The notes below the pieces were generated by a model that was not told where the DNA came from, did no database searches, and saw only the letters and a list, made by a program, of their open reading frames with translations. A stretch of 64,000 nt of DNA from Amphimedon queenslandica (lineage: Eukaryota > Porifera > Demospongiae > Haplosclerida > Niphatidae), in the NCBI RefSeq assembly GCF_000090795.2, contig NW_003546311.1:196395-260394 (forward strand), given 5' to 3'. The first letter of the stretch is position 1; every line of letters begins with the position of its first letter. Shown here in pieces: positions 52,101 through 61,414 of the stretch. The position numbers were made by a program, and so were the translations under genes.

Positions 52101-55100
52101 GAGGATTGGTTCGTGACAGCTGACAAGCTAGCCAAGACAGTCCCAGACCGTCCAGAAGAGCTGGCAAGGGTGAACAAAACCAAACTGGAATTCTTTGCAG
52201 CCCTGGGGGTCAAAAATGGTCAGCAAGTTGCCAAGGATCAGTTTGTGGAAGTAATTGCAGCCTTTGTAGCCAAGCAGATGGAAGCCCGCTCCCAGGGAAA
52301 AGAGACACTCATTGAAAAATATGACAATGCTGTGTTTGACTTGGTCGATTACAACCATGACGGTACCCTCAGTTGGGAGGAATATAAAGCTGTGATGGTC
52401 GCTGGAGGATTTGTCACTGAAGAATCGGCTCGTAGTGGCTTTGAAACTCTTGATAAGAATAAAAATGGAAAAATTGAGCGCAAGGAGTACATTGAGGCTG
52501 ACGTCAAGTTTTGGTGCAATCTGGAAGATTCGGCTGATGGGCTGTTTGGAGCAGAACTTTAATTGAACTAAATCATGATTGCATTCTTTTGCTATTTCCC
52601 TAATAATGAAATATTGGTAGTTGTTTTTGCTTTAGTGACCACTATATGTTGCCAAGTAATTAGGGTATGAATAAAGCTAGTGATGACATGCCAAAGCTAA
52701 ACAATGGATAGTATTATTATTGATTTACAGTCGTTACAAAACATGGATCTGGCTCATATCCAGCAGTGTATCTGTATGATACAACATAATAGAGATTAAG
52801 ACCATCATGATTTATTGCTTTAATAGTGCATGCAACTACCATCCAGCTAAAATTAACACTTATACTGTTGTGTTGATAGATTTTGTTTACTTAAAGCCCA
52901 TTTAGCAACTTAGGTGGTTACTTTAATCTTGTATCTATAAGAATCTGTTGATGACAAGATCAAAGTAGCCACAAAATTTGCTAGCAACATGAAGTTGTTC
53001 AAAAATTGGGCTAAAGTCCCTCCTGTACACATAGGCGGCTGCAGGCCTAGGCATTGGGGGTCATTGCCTAGGTTAAAAATTAGACCGGAAGTAGAAACAA
53101 TGCTATTTAACCCTTTTACCACACCCCTTTAATTAGAAATGCCTAGGCTGAGTCGGACTTCTGCAGCCGCCAAAGCCTGTACAGGCGGTATTTCACCAAA
53201 AATGATTCAAAAAGAATTCTTCATTTTATAATTTTTTCTGATGCATACATTATACCAAGAGTAGATGATAATTATCTACTCCTATCTATCTACTATATAC
53301 ATGTTCTTATTGCTTGTAAAATTTGAGCTGATTCCAATCAAAACAAGCTTTGGTGCTTGTCATTCTTTCACGTATACATGTGGCTACGAACCGACAGACG
53401 GGCATTGCCGAAATTGGTCATGCACTTAGCATTTGCAGAGATAATAAATACTAGCATAGATATTGATAGTCCACAGACTTTGCTACTTCTTTTGTGGAAT
53501 TATTGGAATATTTCCAAACGGAAAGAATACAAAGATTCGTGTTCCGTTCTGCATCTCATTATAAAAAGATTATACCTTAATTAGAAAACTCTATTTATAG
53601 TAAGTTCTAAAAATAGACTGACCAAACGGGAGATTCTTTGAGCTGCATTCTTTTCTTCTCGCCTTTCTTTCTTTCATTTCTTTGTTGCTGACTTGCTTGT
53701 CTATTACACACTCCTTTATCATGTCCGCTAAAGCAGAAGACTACTTGAAGAATAAGAAATGGGTCGAACGTATCAATGGAATGTTCGTACTTATGGACAA
53801 AAACAAGAATGGCTTCCTTTCTGAGGAGGATTGGTTCGTGACAGCCGACAAGCTAGCCAAGACAGTCCCAGACCGTCCGGAAGAGCTGGCAAGGGTGAAC
53901 AAAGTCAAACTGGAATTCTTTGCAGCCCTGGGGGTCAAAAATGGTCAGCAAGTTTCCAAGGATCAGTTTGTTGAAGTAATTGCAGCCTTTGTAGCCAACC
54001 AGATGGAAGCCCGCTCCCAGGGAAAAGAGACACTTATTGAAAAATATGACAATGCTGTGTTTGACTTGGTCGATTGCAACCATGACGGTACCCTCAGTTG
54101 GGAGGAATATAAAGCTGTGATGGTCGCTGGAGGATTTGTCACTGAAGAATCGGCTCGTAGTGGCTTTGAAACTCTTGATAAGAATAAAAATGGAAAAATT
54201 GAGCGCAAGGAGTACATTGAGGCTGACGTCAAGTTTTGGTGCAATCTGGAAGATTCGGCCGATGGGCTGTTTGGAGCAGAACTTTAATTGAACCAAATCA
54301 TGATTGCATTCTTTTGCTATTTCCCTAATAATGAAATATCGGTAGCTGTTTTTTGTTTCAATGACCAGTATATGTTGTTAAGTAATTGTATATGGTGAGC
54401 ATGAGCAAAGCTAGCATACATAGTAATAAAGTCTATGCTAACTATGATGATCGCATGCCGAAGCTAAACAATGGATAGTATAGTGGTTACATAACATGAT
54501 TGGAAGTGTGTGATGGATCTGGCTCACATCATCCATATCATACAGCATAATAGAGAGATAAAGACCACGATTCATTGGTTTTAATAGTGCATGCATCTAT
54601 AACCAGAGCTAAAAACTAACACCTGTTGTGTTGATAGATTTTATTTACTTAAAGCCCATCGGTAGCAACTTAGGTGGTTACTTTGAAGAATTTGATGACA
54701 AAATCAAAGTAACCACAAATGTTGCTAGTAACATGTTTTCTAGTGTGTGTTGGGCTTAAGGGATCACATTTGAACAAAAAATTTAGCTGTCAGTAAGCAT
54801 GAATATTGCTGTAATGCCACTTGGAAAGATACATCTTGTCAGTGTATTTTTTATGAATTTTTAATGTTGCTCATCAAGCCATTCCTTTGTACTCTAAGAG
54901 TACATGGTCTTGAGCAAAATTTTGGCAAAATTACTAGGAGAGAATTCTCCATTTTCTCTGATGCATGTACATGTACTCATGCTGTGTAAAAAGTTTGAGC
55001 TAGTTCCGATCAAAATTGGATTTTTTACGAGTTTTTAAGTTTACTCCAAAATCAGGCCAAAGTTATTATTATCTCATTTGTTAACCTATTATGTTTCCTT

Positions 55101-57364
55101 GTGTTGTATCTATTTTCTAAAAATGTTTATTTAAGGGCTCAGTTCCCTCCTACACTGTACTGTAGTACATGGTCTCGGGCCAAATTTTGGGCAAAAATGA
55201 TTAGAAGAGAATTCATCATTTTATAATTTTTTCTGATGCATATACATATACTTATGTTGTGTAGAAAGTTTAAGCTGGTTCCAATCAAAATTGGATTTTT
55301 TACGAGTTTTTAAGTTTACTCCAAAATCAGGCCAAAGTCCCTGTACTATAGTACATGGTCTCAGGCCAAATTTTGGGCAAAAATGACTAGGAGAGAATTT
55401 ACCATTTTTATAATTTTTTGTAATGCATATACATGTACTTATGTTGTGTAGAAAGTTTAAGCTGGTTCTGCTCAAAATTGGATTTTTTACGAGTTTTAAA
55501 GTTTACTCCAAAATCAGGCCAAAATCCCTGTACTATTAGTAACGCGGTAGCGTTACTAAGTAGGATTCACCCCCAAACAAAATAGTACATGGTCTCAGGC
55601 CAAATTTTGGCAAAAATGACGAGGAGAGAATTTTTTACTTTTATGATGTTTTCTGATGCATATACATGTACTTATGTTATGTGGAAAATTTAAGCTGGTT
55701 TTGATCAAATTTGGATTTTTTTATAAATTTTTTAAGTTGTTCAAAATTGGGCCAAAGTCCCTGCTATTATTTTGCTAAAACTGACTAGGAAAAATTGTCC
55801 ATTGAATAATTTGTTTTATTCATATGTACATGCTTTTATGTTGTTTGTAAAATTTGAGCTGATTCCAATCAAAGCTTAATTTTTTATGAATTTTTTAAAC
55901 TTGCTCCAAAAGCCATATACTATTGTGTTGCTTGTCAGCATGATGTTTAGCTTACCTACACTTCATTCATTCTTTCATGCATACATAGGTGGCTACAAAC
56001 CAACAGATGGGCATTGCCCAAATGGATCGTGCACTTGCAGAGAAAATGCAAATACTATAAACTTTGTTCTATTATCATTATTACTATTTTCTGGAATATT
56101 TTTCAGCATATTAATGCAATTTGTTAACTATAGATTTAGAGAGAACAAGTTAGTTTAGCTATCCCAATATATAGGTGTAAATATGACTATTCTATTTTAT
56201 AGATATTTTAAAAGCTCATCCCCTGTTCTCAATGCTCTAATTACATTTGGTTGTACAATGGGTTATGTAACTGGATTGCTGTTTCTGGCTTCTTATTATG
56301 TTGGTATAACTGGAAAAGGAGAATTGACTCCAGTTTGCAATGTAAGTGTATTTTCAGAAATTCACGAGTTAGCCTTACCATTAGGTTACTATCTCATCAT
56401 TCTGGTTGTCACTAGTAATAGTCAATTCTACAATATTTATGAAAAACTGGAGAATATTCAGAATATTTCATAACCCTACTCAGAAAGAAAGGGTATTTAT
56501 GCTGCTTTTAATTCAATTCTAGTTATGTTATTATTTAGAATAACTTGTCAAACAAAACGATGTTCCTAGGGATTCTTATTCTTTGCTCTCCTGTATTGTT
56601 GATGCTCATAATAATAGTATCTGCTGGAGTTTTCTCAAAATATGAATCCACTTTTGATAATTTTCAATGCCCTAATATTGTAAGTAGTAAGTATAGTATA
56701 AAAGTTCTTACAAGCACTGTTTCTTATGAAGCCTGAAGCAATAGATACAATGCTAATAGAAGATCACTGCATTGAGAGATTGGCATTTAAGTGGGATATA
56801 TTGATTTCTGTCTTCATATTCTTTCTCTTCATATCAATCACTATGCTGGGCTCATATAACTCCCGCTTATCCTCGCATTATAAAAAAGAGGGAGAGCTGG
56901 CCATTCTGACAGGGATAATTTCCCTGGTATTGTTTACTTCTTATTATCTCATTGCAATTGGTATTTCTTCTGGATACACTACATCTTCAAGGATAGAAAA
57001 TCATATGCCTTATACAGTTGGATCACTGTGGATTTACAACTCATTCATCCTAACTGTCTTGTACTTATCAAAAGTAAGCCATAGTAACACTCATGGTATT
57101 GCTTATTGTCACAAATAGGCTATTGAAATGCTAAGAAACAGGAAATTTCGTCCAAGGCTGAGGAGTAGGAAAACCACCATTAGAAAGAAGTTCAATGATC
57201 TACATGACCAGCTTTTTATTTTGAAACATCGCTTACAAAAAGTTAGTAGCTGATTCTCATCTCAAAAAACATTATTACATGCAATATAGATAGACGAAAG
57301 TATTGCTATAGAACAAATGCACTCTACGGATTCAACTTCTACAGAAATAGTTACTGTTGATTGA
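49145..57364 (+). CDS. GABA-B-like class C GPCR, copy 1
   Basis: Seventeen exons in phase: 49145-49216, 49271-49594, 49728-49862, 49914-50084, 50136-50240, 50303-50368, 50437-50622, 50678-50965, 51016-51079, 51129-51233, then after a 4.75-kb intron 55989-56148, 56203-56341, 56385-56492, 56539-56679, 56732-57073, 57119-57240 and a last exon ending 57364. The Venus-flytrap domain is seen in LHLVGFFPCLDNED, HGAIGPYHADSAKM, YPYFHATVPTDAFM, EHFGWQEVAIL and HVWILPGIYNPLWW. There is no mGluR-type Cys-rich region, as in GABA-B. TM1 starts in exon 11, TM2 has FKSSSPVLNALITFGC, and the third loop has FMKNWRIFRIFHNPTQ. A short tail follows. Exon 1 places 34 residues before the signal peptide (MARAMAALLYALLLLLLPLC); translation may start at that inner Met. 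The ligand is unknown; sponges carry many such receptors. Confidence 0.85.
51240..51660 (+). repeat. Dispersed repeat units in GABA-B-like intron 10
   Basis: Two degraded units, the first with the junction 'ccctgtactatagtacatgg' at 51307. They lie between functional exon 10 and the first broken exon-11 copy. Confidence 0.75.
51690..51850 (+). pseudogene. Broken copy A of receptor exon 11
   Basis: This is a diverged copy of functional exon 11 (55989-56148): GYEPTDGHCPNRSCTC against GYKPTDGHCPNGSCTC, followed by a TM1-like PLLLLFSG that runs to a stop. The splice acceptor is lost, with ATACTGTGG where the functional copy has ACATAGGTGG. Confidence 0.8.
51996..52562 (+). CDS. Intronless EF-hand calcium-binding protein, copy 1
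   Basis: A 188-residue single-exon frame. Three canonical EF-hand loops are at residues 26-37 (DKNKNGFLSEED), 118-129 (DYNHDGTLSWEE) and 153-164 (DKNKNGKIERKE); the second hand of a four-hand plan is degenerate. This 1-3-4 pattern fits the sarcoplasmic calcium-binding/calexcitin/coelenterazine-binding protein group; the exact member cannot be decided. There is no signal peptide, so it should be cytosolic. It lies in sense orientation within intron 10 of the GABA-B-like receptor, 150 bp after a broken receptor exon. Lack of introns in an intron-rich genome suggests retroposition. It differs from copy 2 at only five residues (P2S, T62V, A79S, K93N, Y119C). Confidence 0.9.
   Translation: MPAKAEDYLKNKKWVERINGMFVLMDKNKNGFLSEEDWFVTADKLAKTVPDRPEELARVNKTKLEFFAALGVKNGQQVAKDQFVEVIAAFVAKQMEARSQGKETLIEKYDNAVFDLVDYNHDGTLSWEEYKAVMVAGGFVTEESARSGFETLDKNKNGKIERKEYIEADVKFWCNLEDSADGLFGAEL
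52891..52995. mobile_element. Truncated TTAA-type short inverted-repeat element
   Basis: It begins TTAAAGCCC after the flank 'ttgatagattttgtttac', exactly as the intact element at 54649-54759 does. It ends abruptly where dispersed repeat sequence starts. The shared flank shows the insertion is older than the segmental duplication. Confidence 0.6.
53034..53171. mobile_element. Foldback element with 8-bp flanking repeat
   Basis: GGCGGCTGCAG at the left edge is exactly inverted at the right (CTGCAGCCGCC), with an inner inverted pair CCTAGGCATT/AATGCCTAGG. CCTGTACA flanks it on both sides (53022-53029 and 53176-53183), a few bases away from the arms. The 8-bp duplication suits an hAT-type MITE. 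It is more GC-rich than its surroundings. Confidence 0.65.
53360..53560 (+). pseudogene. Broken copy B of receptor exon 11
   Basis: A second remnant of exon 11: 'acagacgggcattgcc' followed by 'catgcactt' as in the functional exon, with the acceptor AG lost and a stop soon after. It precedes EF-hand copy 2 just as remnant A precedes copy 1, including the spacer 'cggaaagaatacaaagatt'. Confidence 0.8.
53721..54287 (+). CDS. Intronless EF-hand calcium-binding protein, copy 2
   Basis: 188 residues in one exon. I chose the ATG at 53721 (MSAKAEDYLK) by comparison with copy 1; the longer frame from 53682 adds a hydrophobic run that corresponds to copy 1's 5' untranslated sequence. EF-hand loops are at residues 26-37, 118-129 (DCNHDGTLSWEE, Tyr to Cys at a non-ligand position) and 153-164. 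All calcium-ligand positions are kept, so binding should be intact. The very high identity to copy 1 in coding sequence, and clear but weaker similarity in flanks, indicates tandem segmental duplication of a block carrying receptor exon remnant, EF-hand gene and TTAA element. Confidence 0.9.
   Translation: MSAKAEDYLKNKKWVERINGMFVLMDKNKNGFLSEEDWFVTADKLAKTVPDRPEELARVNKVKLEFFAALGVKNGQQVSKDQFVEVIAAFVANQMEARSQGKETLIEKYDNAVFDLVDCNHDGTLSWEEYKAVMVAGGFVTEESARSGFETLDKNKNGKIERKEYIEADVKFWCNLEDSADGLFGAEL
54649..54759. mobile_element. Short TTAA-flanked inverted-repeat element
   Basis: 111 bp from TTAAAGCCC to TGGGCTTAA, with an internal stem (GGTTACTTTGA and TCAAAGTAACC). Termini resemble those of the larger element in VPS9D1 intron 14, which places both in one piggyBac-like MITE family. 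Confidence 0.7.
54787..54850 (+). pseudogene. Remnant of receptor exon 10 end and donor
   Basis: The stretch 'attgctgtaatgccacttgg' followed by AAAGATACATCTTGTCAG copies the end of functional exon 10 and the start of its intron (51208-51250). The donor GT has become AT, so it cannot splice. Confidence 0.8.
54850..55915 (+). repeat. Array of ~180-210-bp dispersed repeat units
   Basis: About five to six units in direct orientation. Each unit has 'tcaggccaaa', 'gtactatagtac', 'atgcatatacatgtacttat', 'agaaagtttaagctggtt' and 'ggattttttacgag'. The best-kept adjacent units (from about 55140 and 55335) match almost throughout. One unit is split by a foreign hairpin at 55538-55584. Confidence 0.85.
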
Positions 57365-57522
57365 AGTTTGCTTTATGATTTGTACTTTGTAGCACCATTT
57401 TGTGTATTATGTGTGTGTGATTTTATAAAGACTTAAGCCTGAATGGCCACGTGTTTGCACGTGTACTGGTTATAAATAAGGGGGCGTTGGTATGCCCCAC
57501 TGATTATGTGTAGGTGGACTGT

Positions 57523-60500
57523 ATGCTTTTTAGACTTTTACCTCGACTTTTACTGACACTATGGATAATGGAAAGATGGTGGTGTCTCCCCATCTCTCTC
57601 TTTGCACTGATAGTATTTGTCGTAAAGGCTTCGTCACTCTCGTGTAACCCTGACAGCCAGACTACCCTCAGTCTAGTCGGTTTCTTTCCCTGTCTCCGTG
57701 ACGCTCCGGCTTCTCAGCTCTCCCATTGCGATCTAATGATACTTGGCTCTGTGGAACTGGCCATAGAAGATATCAACGCATCACCGGCGGGAGAATACAA
57801 CTGCTTTAGGCTAAATCTTACACACAAGATAACTAACAACGCTTCGGAGGTGGGTTGCTAAATGCCTGTGGTTTCTTCTTGTGAGAACAAATTTTGATAA
57901 TACTTTATATATAAAATAGGCTGTGGATGCAGTGAAGGAGTACGGGTTTCTAAATAACAGGTTTTTAGCTCAACCAACACACGGGATACTGGGCCCATAC
58001 AGCAACCAAGTTGCTCTTGATCTGAGCTACATATTTGGAAGACTTTTTAACATTATACAGGTAAGAAACCCCCTATGCATATATAATCCATGAGATTATC
58101 ATGTTACAATATGCTGCATACATCATACAGGTAACATACTCAGTAACTGACTCTAGACTTAAAGATAAAGCTCGATACCCATTACTATACTCTATCACTC
58201 CTACTGATGCATTCCTCAATAGATTGAGGAGTGAGGTACTTCGTCACTTTGGTTGGAGGAAAGTAGCTGTTTTCTCTTCAGACTCTGCAAGAGACACAAA
58301 AGTAACTCATAACATAATATGGGAATAAATGGCATAAAGGGACAATATAACTAATCATAAGGAATTTATTGTTGATTTTATCCTAAATATGGGGAAAATG
58401 CCTAGATTAGCCTAAATACAACAAATCAGATATATTTATCTTTTGTAAGATAAACACAACAAACTATACAACCTGTTATTAATTAGAGAAGTTGGTTTTC
58501 ATTTGTATAATTATGTTTATGTATACCAGTGCGGTTTCAATAACAATAATCAGCTAGTGTAATCTTATATTATTTATGTAAATTTGTTTTAGGTTGCGGA
58601 AGAACTGGCTGATGTATTGTACAACAGCACTAACAAAATGAGTATAATGTTGGGATCGTTTGGTAGCACAGCAGTTAGTTTATTAAAAATAGCGAAGGTA
58701 AAAAAACAATACTATACTATAATTACTCTACTATACTGGTCTTTTAGAGTAATGATGTAAGGGTATTTCTACCTATTGTATCAGAAGATAAGGCTAGAGC
58801 TATTTTTTGTGAAGTTAGTATAACTATCAGACAATCTACACACAAAACATGCATAATATAATTAATAGTACAACGATCCAAACATATCTACATTTTATTA
58901 TAGGCTTACCAGTCAGGCTTAACATCCCCTAGTCATGTTTGGATACTGCCCGGAATGTCCCGTTCAAACTGGTGGAAATTACTCGACAATCAGACATCGA
59001 ATTGTACCGACGAAGTAATTCTAGAGGCAATCAATTCAACACTATTTGTTGACACACTACCCTTTGACATTAGCCTAACAAAAGTACAACCAGTAGTTAA
59101 TTTTTATACAGTTCATTTACTAATCCAATTCTATGTGTAGGATGTACAGAATTTAACTTTAAGAGTGCGTGAAAGACTCAACCTTCCCCCGTTTGACTTT
59201 AAGAATGGATATCCACCTTCTCTTCTTCATTCGAAAATGTTCAGTGCCTATGATGCAGTGAAACTATTAGCCATTACATGGAATGACACAATAAATCACT
59301 TACACAATGCTAATACATCAAAGGGCCTTAATGCTACAGATATCATCAGGGATCCTATGAAAGATCCAACTCTAGGCCACCTACTAATGGAGAAATTGAT
59401 AGATGCTACTCATCGCTACACTGGATTCACTGTAACATTATTATTAGCCGCATTAGCATAAATGTCTTCTTGTATTTAGTTGTTAGGTGAACCGATGCTA
59501 AGTATGACCTCCACCGGTAGAGGCATGGTTACACAAATGTTTGGTATGTTATTTTATGATGTATTATTATTATTATTTTAAATAACTTCAAGGCAACAGA
59601 GAAAGCATAGTTGCAGTCTACAGGCATACCATTCATGAAGGTAGTCACTTTGAAGTATGTACAAATGGTACAGGCTGTGGCCTGTCATGGAAAGGTTAGC
59701 ATTTGCATGTGATAGCATTCTTCAGTTACGTTTGCTAAAAAAAATTCCCAACCAGCAAACATGTTTTTCTTTGTCGTTGCAGTTTATCAATCTATATATT
59801 CTGTTTATCTGTGTAGGTGGTTATCAGCCAACTGATGGTACTAGTAACACAGAGCCTGATCACGTCTTATTTTATGTTATCTTCTTTGTACTTTATTTCT
59901 TTATTTTTGTTGGTGGGATTTCATTTTCAATTATAACCTGCATCTGTAAAACAAACAAGTCAGCTACCAAGTTTCATTAATTATGCCCCAAAACTTTGTT
60001 ATTTTACACATTGTCATTTTGTTTATTTTGCCTTTTTGAAACTTTCTGTTAGGTACTTGAAAGCAAGAACTCCTTTCTTTACTGCCATTCTGAATGTCTG
60101 TTGCACTGGTCTCTCTGTATCTGGGATATTCTACCTTGTATCAAATTACATTGGACTAGTTCAACTAAAACACATTGAAGTTGTATCACCACTGTGTGCA
60201 GTGAGTAATGAGAGAGAGAGAGAAATAGAAAGAAGACATTAGTGAGAAATGAGACGTGAACAGAAATTTTCTTTTATAATAGATAGGGTTTGTTGTGATG
60301 CAGCTATCATACGTTACCATTCTGGCTACGGTATTAGTTAAAAACTGGAGGATATACAGGATATTTTATAATCCTCATATCAAAAACAGAGTAAGCAGTG
60401 TCACATATATCAGCTCCCTGATGTTTGAATATAATAGAAAAATTTGTCAACTAAAGATCTTTCTCTTGGTATCTCTGCTATAGTCGTTCCATTTATGATC

Positions 60501-61221
60501 ACCATCACAATCATTTACTCGATCTATCCTCCAAAAGAAGTAGAAAATTGCCTGGTGAGTTGAACTTCCAGCAGCTACAGTGTATATTGAAATTATAACC
60601 TCACACACACAATACATTTTGTCGATATGTCACCATCAATCATATTTTATAGGAAATGAATGATTGCATGTGCCTCAATAGACTCGGAATGTGGAACATC
60701 TTCCCATTCCTCTATTTTACAATACTTTGTATTGGTCTTGTAATTCTGGGTATTAGCAACTCACAGTTACAGTCTTTCTTTCGTGTTGAAGGACAACTGG
60801 CAAATGTTGTATCTATAATGTTTGGATTGGTAGGAGCTTCAATATTTATAATACAATTGCGTGAGATTACATCTCGCTCAGTGGTACCAAGTTTCAGCAA
60901 AATTCTAATGGTTCATGTATCAATATTTATCAGTGGATTTGTATTCCTGATTTTTGTTAATGCTCCAAAGGTACATTTATAAAAAATTAATGTGAAACTT
61001 AAAGAGTTATTGTTATATGTTTTTTTTATTAGATACGGATCAGGCAACTGAACACAACAAGGCATTCCAAATCATCAACCAGTAATCTAGTATCAGAAGA
61101 CTATTTGGAGAAATGCAAAGAGATAGTGAAACTGAAAGAGCAGGTATGTTATAATATGCACTTTTGATCAACAAAAAACTGTATTCCTTTTACGTAGCTT
61201 GATCTATTGGATGTTCCATAA
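57523..61221 (+). CDS. GABA-B-like class C GPCR, copy 2
   Basis: Sixteen exons: 57523-57849, 57920-58060, 58131-58301, 58593-58697, 58748-58813, 58904-59083, 59141-59431, 59480-59543, 59593-59694, 59817-59958, 60053-60200, 60283-60390, about 60439-60558, about 60654-60970, about 61034-61143 and a short last exon to 61221. I start at the ATG 57523; an inner Met (MERWWCLPISLFALIVFVVK) also gives a good signal peptide. Venus-flytrap landmarks are LSLVGFFPCLRDAP, HGILGPYSNQVALD, YPLLYSITPTDAFL, RHFGWRKVAVF and SHVWILPGMSRSNWWK. TM region landmarks are YLKARTPFFTAILNVCC and LVKNWRIYRIFYNPHIKNR. Exon lengths 171, 105, 66 and 64 equal those of copy 1, proving tandem duplication. The tail ends with a coiled-coil-like LEKCKEIVKLKEQLDLLDVP. 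Ligand unknown. Confidence 0.88.
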
Positions 61222-61414
61222 CCAACTGACAAGAAAACTTAAACTTATCTATCACTTGAATGACCCTGACTCTACACCACTTAATTTATATTGTACTATT
61301 CCCTGTCCTTGTGTGTAAATATAACATTTATCTGTTATCACAGTCCTTTTAAATTTGTTTTATATAATTATTATTATAGATTCTAAAATTGTCATGAAAA
61401 AAATGTGAACACAA

